Below are positions 5,907 to 5,993 of a stretch of 5,993 nt of DNA, one piece after another. The stretch spans positions 1-5,993 of the forward strand of contig JAOAAI010000249.1 of assembly GCA_026418955.1 (NCBI GenBank). The letters are read 5' to 3'. This stretch comes from Candidatus Goldiibacteriota bacterium (lineage in GTDB: Bacteria; Oederibacteriota; PGYV01; DSYL01). The notes under the pieces are model-generated. The model was not told the origin of the DNA and did not search any database. It saw nothing but the letters and a program-made list of their open reading frames with translations. Position 1 is the stretch's first letter, and each line of letters begins with the position of its first letter. A program made the position numbers and the translations under genes.

Positions 5907-5962
5907 AAGGAAGGGGTAACCTCCCTTGTTATATAATGTTTTTAACAAAAAACAAAAGGAAG
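5907..5962 (+). promoter_or_regulatory. Leader of the right-edge gene: hairpin, TATAAT box and ribosome-binding site with a repeated AAGGAAG
   Basis: An imperfect hairpin (AAGGAAGG 5907-5914, loop GGTAA, CCTCCCTT 5920-5927, one mismatch) is followed by a perfect TATAAT (5932-5937) with no recognisable -35 box. Next comes a small inverted repeat (GTTTTT 5938-5943 / AAAAAC 5948-5953), then AAGGAAG (5956-5962), the likely Shine-Dalgarno sequence, eight bases before the ATG at 5971. The same AAGGAAG forms the left arm of the hairpin, so the CTCCCTT arm can pair with either copy. Transcripts starting at the TATAAT box would lack the hairpin, while read-through transcripts would carry it. Confidence 0.4.
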
Positions 5963-5970
5963 AACCCCAT

Positions 5971-5993
5971 ATGAGAACTCTAAATCTTTCAAA
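5971..5993 (+). CDS. First codons of a plus-strand gene running off the window, possibly a transposase
   Basis: Only seven full codons are visible (MRTLNLS), so the product cannot be identified. The start is supported by AAGGAAG eight bases upstream and a TATAAT box about 34 bases before the ATG. It has the same orientation as the transposase tail at the left edge, and it sits where the 5' end of another IS copy could begin. That link is inference. Confidence 0.4.

Overview
The window is very AT-rich (roughly 30% GC by eye). It carries six genes on the minus strand, bracketed at both edges by plus-strand fragments that look like pieces of insertion-sequence (IS) transposase genes. One encoded protein has a signal peptide and looks like an outer-membrane beta-barrel, so the source is probably a diderm bacterium. 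The best promoter candidates are sigma70-like (TTGACA/TATAAT type), which argues weakly against Bacteroidota. The phylum cannot be named from the sequence; an uncultured low-GC lineage is plausible.

In minus-strand transcription order: (1) a 490-residue membrane protein with about seven N-terminal helices fused to a cytosolic spermidine-synthase-like domain (5796-4324), whose promoter sits so close to the ATG that the message may be leaderless; (2) a short intergenic stretch holding a GAAGAT-type repeat; (3) a tightly overlapped three-gene operon made of a soluble YbjQ-family protein (4230-3916), a membrane-anchored YbjQ-domain paralogue (3919-3416) and a membrane-anchored M48 metalloprotease (3419-2610); (4) a TTGACA-type promoter followed by a double-length FAD-dependent thymidylate synthase (2540-1041); and (5) a predicted outer-membrane barrel protein of unknown function (1063-275), overlapping the end of the thymidylate synthase gene. 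At the left edge, plus strand, is the C-terminal part of a probable DDE transposase ending at 254. At the right edge, plus strand, is a ribosome-binding site and the first codons of a gene at 5971, preceded by an unusual hairpin/anti-Shine-Dalgarno arrangement.

The most interesting signals are: (a) the two-domain ThyX, where the two halves have lost complementary parts of the active-site motif, so that one complete site could only be assembled from both halves; (b) the YbjQ-YbjQ/TM-M48 module, which looks like a small envelope proteostasis unit whose partnership I do not recognise as described; (c) a repeated AAGGAAG around a CTCCCTT anti-sequence upstream of the right-edge gene, giving mutually exclusive pairings; and (d) inverted copies of a GAAGAT repeat flanking the spermidine-synthase-like gene that differ by one unit. 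No tRNA, rRNA or CRISPR array was seen.
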